In this document: positions 62,114-64,000 of the stretch, piece after piece | Numbering within the stretch: the first letter of the stretch is position 1 | How the letters are laid out: each line of letters opens with the position of its first letter | Assembly (NCBI RefSeq): GCF_016865255.1 | Contig: NZ_CP033381.1 | Span: 186,001-250,000, forward strand | Source: Methylomonas sp. LW13 | GTDB lineage: Bacteria; Pseudomonadota; Gammaproteobacteria; Methylococcales; Methylomonadaceae | DNA: 64,000 bases | Direction of reading: 5' to 3' | Program-made: the position numbers and the translations under genes | The notes under the pieces: model-generated | Told to the model about the DNA's origin: nothing | What the model saw: only the letters and a program-made list of their open reading frames with translations | Database searches by the model: none

Positions 62114-63106
62114 TCAAGCGATCACCACCAGCCACGGTGTAAATCGGTAAATCCGGATTGGCAGGGTTTGTTGTAACGACTCCAGGGTTTTATCGGTGTC
62201 GCGAATATCAAAGCGGCCGCTGACTTTCATGTCCTGCGATACCTGATTGCGGATTATCAGGCTACCGCGCCGATAGCGGCCAATTTCCGCAATCACCTTC
62301 TTGAGCGGCACATTATCGAACGAGACGCTGCCTTTTAACCATGCCGTGGCGTTGTCGGCGGGCTGGTGGCGGATTTCGCCTTGGTGGCGAGCGCCGACCT
62401 CCACGCTGTCATTGGCGTTCAATGTGGCCGGATTTTGCCGATCCCGGCTGACTTCCACCACCCCATTCACCACGCTGACCGTGTCGCTGTCGGCGTCTTC
62501 CTTAACCACGAAACGTGTACCCAATACCCGTGTGTTGCTGTAGCGGCCATCCACTTGAAAAGGATGTTGAGAGTCGTGTTGCACCTCAAAAAATGCCTCG
62601 CCCCGGACTAGCTGGACATGGCGCCGGCCATTACGCATGTTAACGTTAAGCGCGGTACCGGAGTTTAAAGTGACTTGGCTGCCGTCGCTGAGCTGTACGG
62701 TTTTTATTTCGCCGACGGCGGTGCAGTAGTCGGCCTGCCAGCAGCTTAATGCCGGCTGATAAATAAGCGCGGCGATGACCAGGCAAGCGGCTGCGGCTAA
62801 CAACGGTTTGGCGCCGGGGGCGATACCTAAACGCCGCCTTGGGCTGTTGACTGGTTTACTATTCAGCGAAATCTGTGGCGACAGCGTGGCGGCGTCCAGC
62901 GTGGCGTGGAAATCGGCATCCTCCCAAAATGCAGCGATTTCGGCATAGGCCTCGCGGTGAGCAGGGGCGGCTTGGTGCCAGATTTGAAATAGCCGGCGTT
63001 CGTCTGCCGCTACCGACTCGGCACGCAGCCTCACAAACCATGTCATCGCCTGCTCGCTAATGGCATCAGGCTTATCAGAGTCGGCGGACGGTTGGTTTTC
63101 AGTCAT
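62114..63106 (-). CDS. fecR: FecR-type anti-sigma/signal transducer, module 6
   Basis: A 330-residue regulator from M-T-E-N-Q-P at 63106 (a longer frame to 63205 would approach fecI). DUF4880 motifs are A-M-T-W-F-V-R-L-R-A-E-S-V and F-Q-I-W-H. A membrane helix (about 105-122), FecR domain (V-Q-L-S-D-G-S-Q-V-T-L-N-S-G-T; V-L-G-T-R-F-V-V) and the C-terminal part with I-G-R-Y-R-R-G-S-L-I-I follow. Confidence 0.9.
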   Translation of the reverse strand: MTENQPSADSDKPDAISEQAMTWFVRLRAESVAADERRLFQIWHQAAPAHREAYAEIAAFWEDADFHATLDAATLSPQISLNSKPVNSPRRRLGIAPGAKPLLAAAACLVIAALIYQPALSCWQADYCTAVGEIKTVQLSDGSQVTLNSGTALNVNMRNGRRHVQLVRGEAFFEVQHDSQHPFQVDGRYSNTRVLGTRFVVKEDADSDTVSVVNGVVEVSRDRQNPATLNANDSVEVGARHQGEIRHQPADNATAWLKGSVSFDNVPLKKVIAEIGRYRRGSLIIRNQVSQDMKVSGRFDIRDTDKTLESLQQTLPIRIYRFTPWLVVIA

Positions 63107-63179
63107 GGCTGCATTATAAGACGCTGGGCTAGGCGTATGCCTGGGTAATATCGGTACGACGGTTAAGGCGGCAAAAACC

Positions 63180-63695
63180 TCAGTCGGTCCGATACGGGCG
63201 GCCAAAATGACTGCCTAGCTGTTTGCGGCAATACATTAAGCCTTTGAGGATGTGTTTCTCCACGGCGCTCTCGGAAATATCCAGAAAATTAGCCACTTCC
63301 CGATAACTCAAGCCATGAATTTTATGCAGGATAAATGCATCACGGCAGCGCGGCGGTAACTCGTAGATGGTTTGTTGCAACAGGGTGCGCCATTGCTGAT
63401 CGGCTAATTCGGCTTCCACTCCGGCCAGTTGCGGCTCATCCAGATGCCGCGTCGCTTCCTGATGACGCTCGACGACTTTATGGTGGCGCAGGTGATCCAT
63501 CGCCAGATTGCTGGCGGTGCGGTATAAAAATCCGCGCGGGTGGTCTATGGAGGTATCGTTGGCGGTGCGGGCCAAGATCAGATAGCTTTCTTGCAGCAAA
63601 TCTTCCGCGGTTTCCGGGCATTTGACTATTCGCAGCAAGTGGTGCAGCAGCTCCTTGCAATGCAGTCGATACAGCGAGCTGATGTCCGGGGTCAT
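63180..63695 (-). CDS. fecI: FecI-type ECF sigma factor, module 6
   Basis: A 171-residue sigma factor. Region 2: D-L-L-Q-E-S-Y-L-I-L-A-R and G-F-L-Y-R-T-A-S-N-L-A-M-D-H-L-R-H-H. Region 4: A-F-I-L-H-K-I-H-G-L-S-Y-R-E-V-A-N-F-L-D-I-S-E-S-A-V-E-K-H-I. It lies 73 bases from fecR and heads the last module. Upstream DNA to the right edge contains only a hairpin. Confidence 0.92.
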   Translation of the reverse strand: MTPDISSLYRLHCKELLHHLLRIVKCPETAEDLLQESYLILARTANDTSIDHPRGFLYRTASNLAMDHLRHHKVVERHQEATRHLDEPQLAGVEAELADQQWRTLLQQTIYELPPRCRDAFILHKIHGLSYREVANFLDISESAVEKHILKGLMYCRKQLGSHFGRPYRTD

Positions 63696-63861
63696 GAGGC
63701 AGGGTTGGGTTTCAGTGGTTTCAGGAGCTCCGTCCCATGCCTGATTCGTGCCAGTAATGATTCAAATGCGGACCAAGGCGCTGAATATCCTGATATTGCT
63801 GGCTTGGAGCAAAGATCGGCGGTTCGCATTCGCGCTACCCGCACACATTTAACTGGTGTTG

Positions 63862-63906
63862 AATAGGTTATATGGCGCATCTGGCGCGGCATATAACCTA
63901 TTTTTT
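63862..63906 (+). terminator. Hairpin with T run near the right edge
   Basis: AATAGGTTATATG/CATATAACCTATT is a 13-bp stem with a GC-rich inner stem, followed on the plus strand by a T run. It also carries GCGGCATAT in its inner part, similar to the dyads upstream of other fecI genes, and lies about 170 bases upstream of module 6 fecI. It could be a terminator for a plus-strand gene or part of the recurrent fecI-upstream motif. Confidence 0.5.
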
Positions 63907-64000
63907 GATGGTGGCCGGTACGATACCGGAAAGCAAAATAGGGGGACTGATTAGCGGATTAGCGAAATGCCGAGAAAAGCGTTCGATGTGTCGGGGCCTG

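Noticed and set aside
21833-63695. Possible methanobactin operon among the FecI/FecR/receptor modules
   Set aside because: No MbnB/MbnC-like biosynthesis genes and no convincing MbnA-type short Cys-containing precursor were found near any module.
1-64000. tRNA genes, rRNA genes, CRISPR arrays and Fur boxes
   Set aside because: No cloverleaf, rRNA signature, spaced direct-repeat array or clear 19-bp Fur box was seen by eye; a program scan could still reveal weak Fur sites.

Overview
The window reads as chromosome of a gammaproteobacterium. Gene content and protein style (RimK, MtnBDC, PilT/PilU, Hda, MltB, DksA-like, FdxA, PolA) suggest a type I methanotroph-like member of Methylococcales, but no methane-oxidation gene is present, so the genus is inference only. 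Coding density is high and the genes are mostly housekeeping in the first 36 kb.

Layout. 0-3.3 kb: a methionine-salvage operon (mtnB-mtnD-mtnC) running into rimK, headed by the RNase P RNA gene. 3.3-5.9 kb: an accessory patch with a hairpin-chain repeat, an IS110-family element with a candidate bridge RNA, and an orphan gene. 5.9-18.7 kb: SPFH/NfeD pair, MoxR-DUF58-transglutaminase operon, DksA-like regulator, pilT-pilU, mltB, a RAYT transposase flanked by its REP palindromes, two further copies of the hairpin-chain repeat, and a metallo-beta-lactamase-fold hydrolase. 18.7-21.5 kb: polA, which carries an in-frame dispersed repeat. 28.2-36.1 kb: anion/amino-acid symporter, fdxA, an EF-G paralogue, panE-hda-DUF2069, yceI and a GNAT acetyltransferase.

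The dominant feature is a set of six FecI/FecR/TonB-receptor (cell-surface signalling) modules, all on the minus strand: module 1 (21.8-28.1 kb), module 2 (36.4-40.5 kb) and modules 3-6 in an almost uninterrupted run from 41.6 to 63.7 kb. Each consists of an ECF sigma factor, a FecR-type anti-sigma/regulator, and a TonB-dependent receptor with an N-terminal signalling (STN) domain. Modules 1, 4 and 5 add a PepSY-TM inner-membrane protein (candidate ferrisiderophore reductase), and module 6 adds a secreted sialidase/BNR-like beta-propeller with a Cys-x-Cys-Cys motif. In the expected scheme, ligand binding at the receptor signals through STN to FecR, which releases or activates FecI; FecI then transcribes the receptor and its accessory gene. 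By eye, seven of these transcription units carry a shared candidate promoter (GG-rich -35, then CGTCNT about 18 bases on), and the fecI genes are preceded by a different recurrent dyad motif. Module 1 looks damaged: a ParD/ParE-like toxin-antitoxin pair sits between fecR and the receptor, and its fecR lacks a canonical start for its conserved N-terminus.

Other points: relics of Uma2/DUF820 genes at two sites with one intact copy between modules 2 and 3; near-identical stretches between two PepSY genes that suggest gene conversion; and repeated hairpin-chain elements whose stems show compensatory changes between copies. No tRNA, rRNA or CRISPR array was seen.
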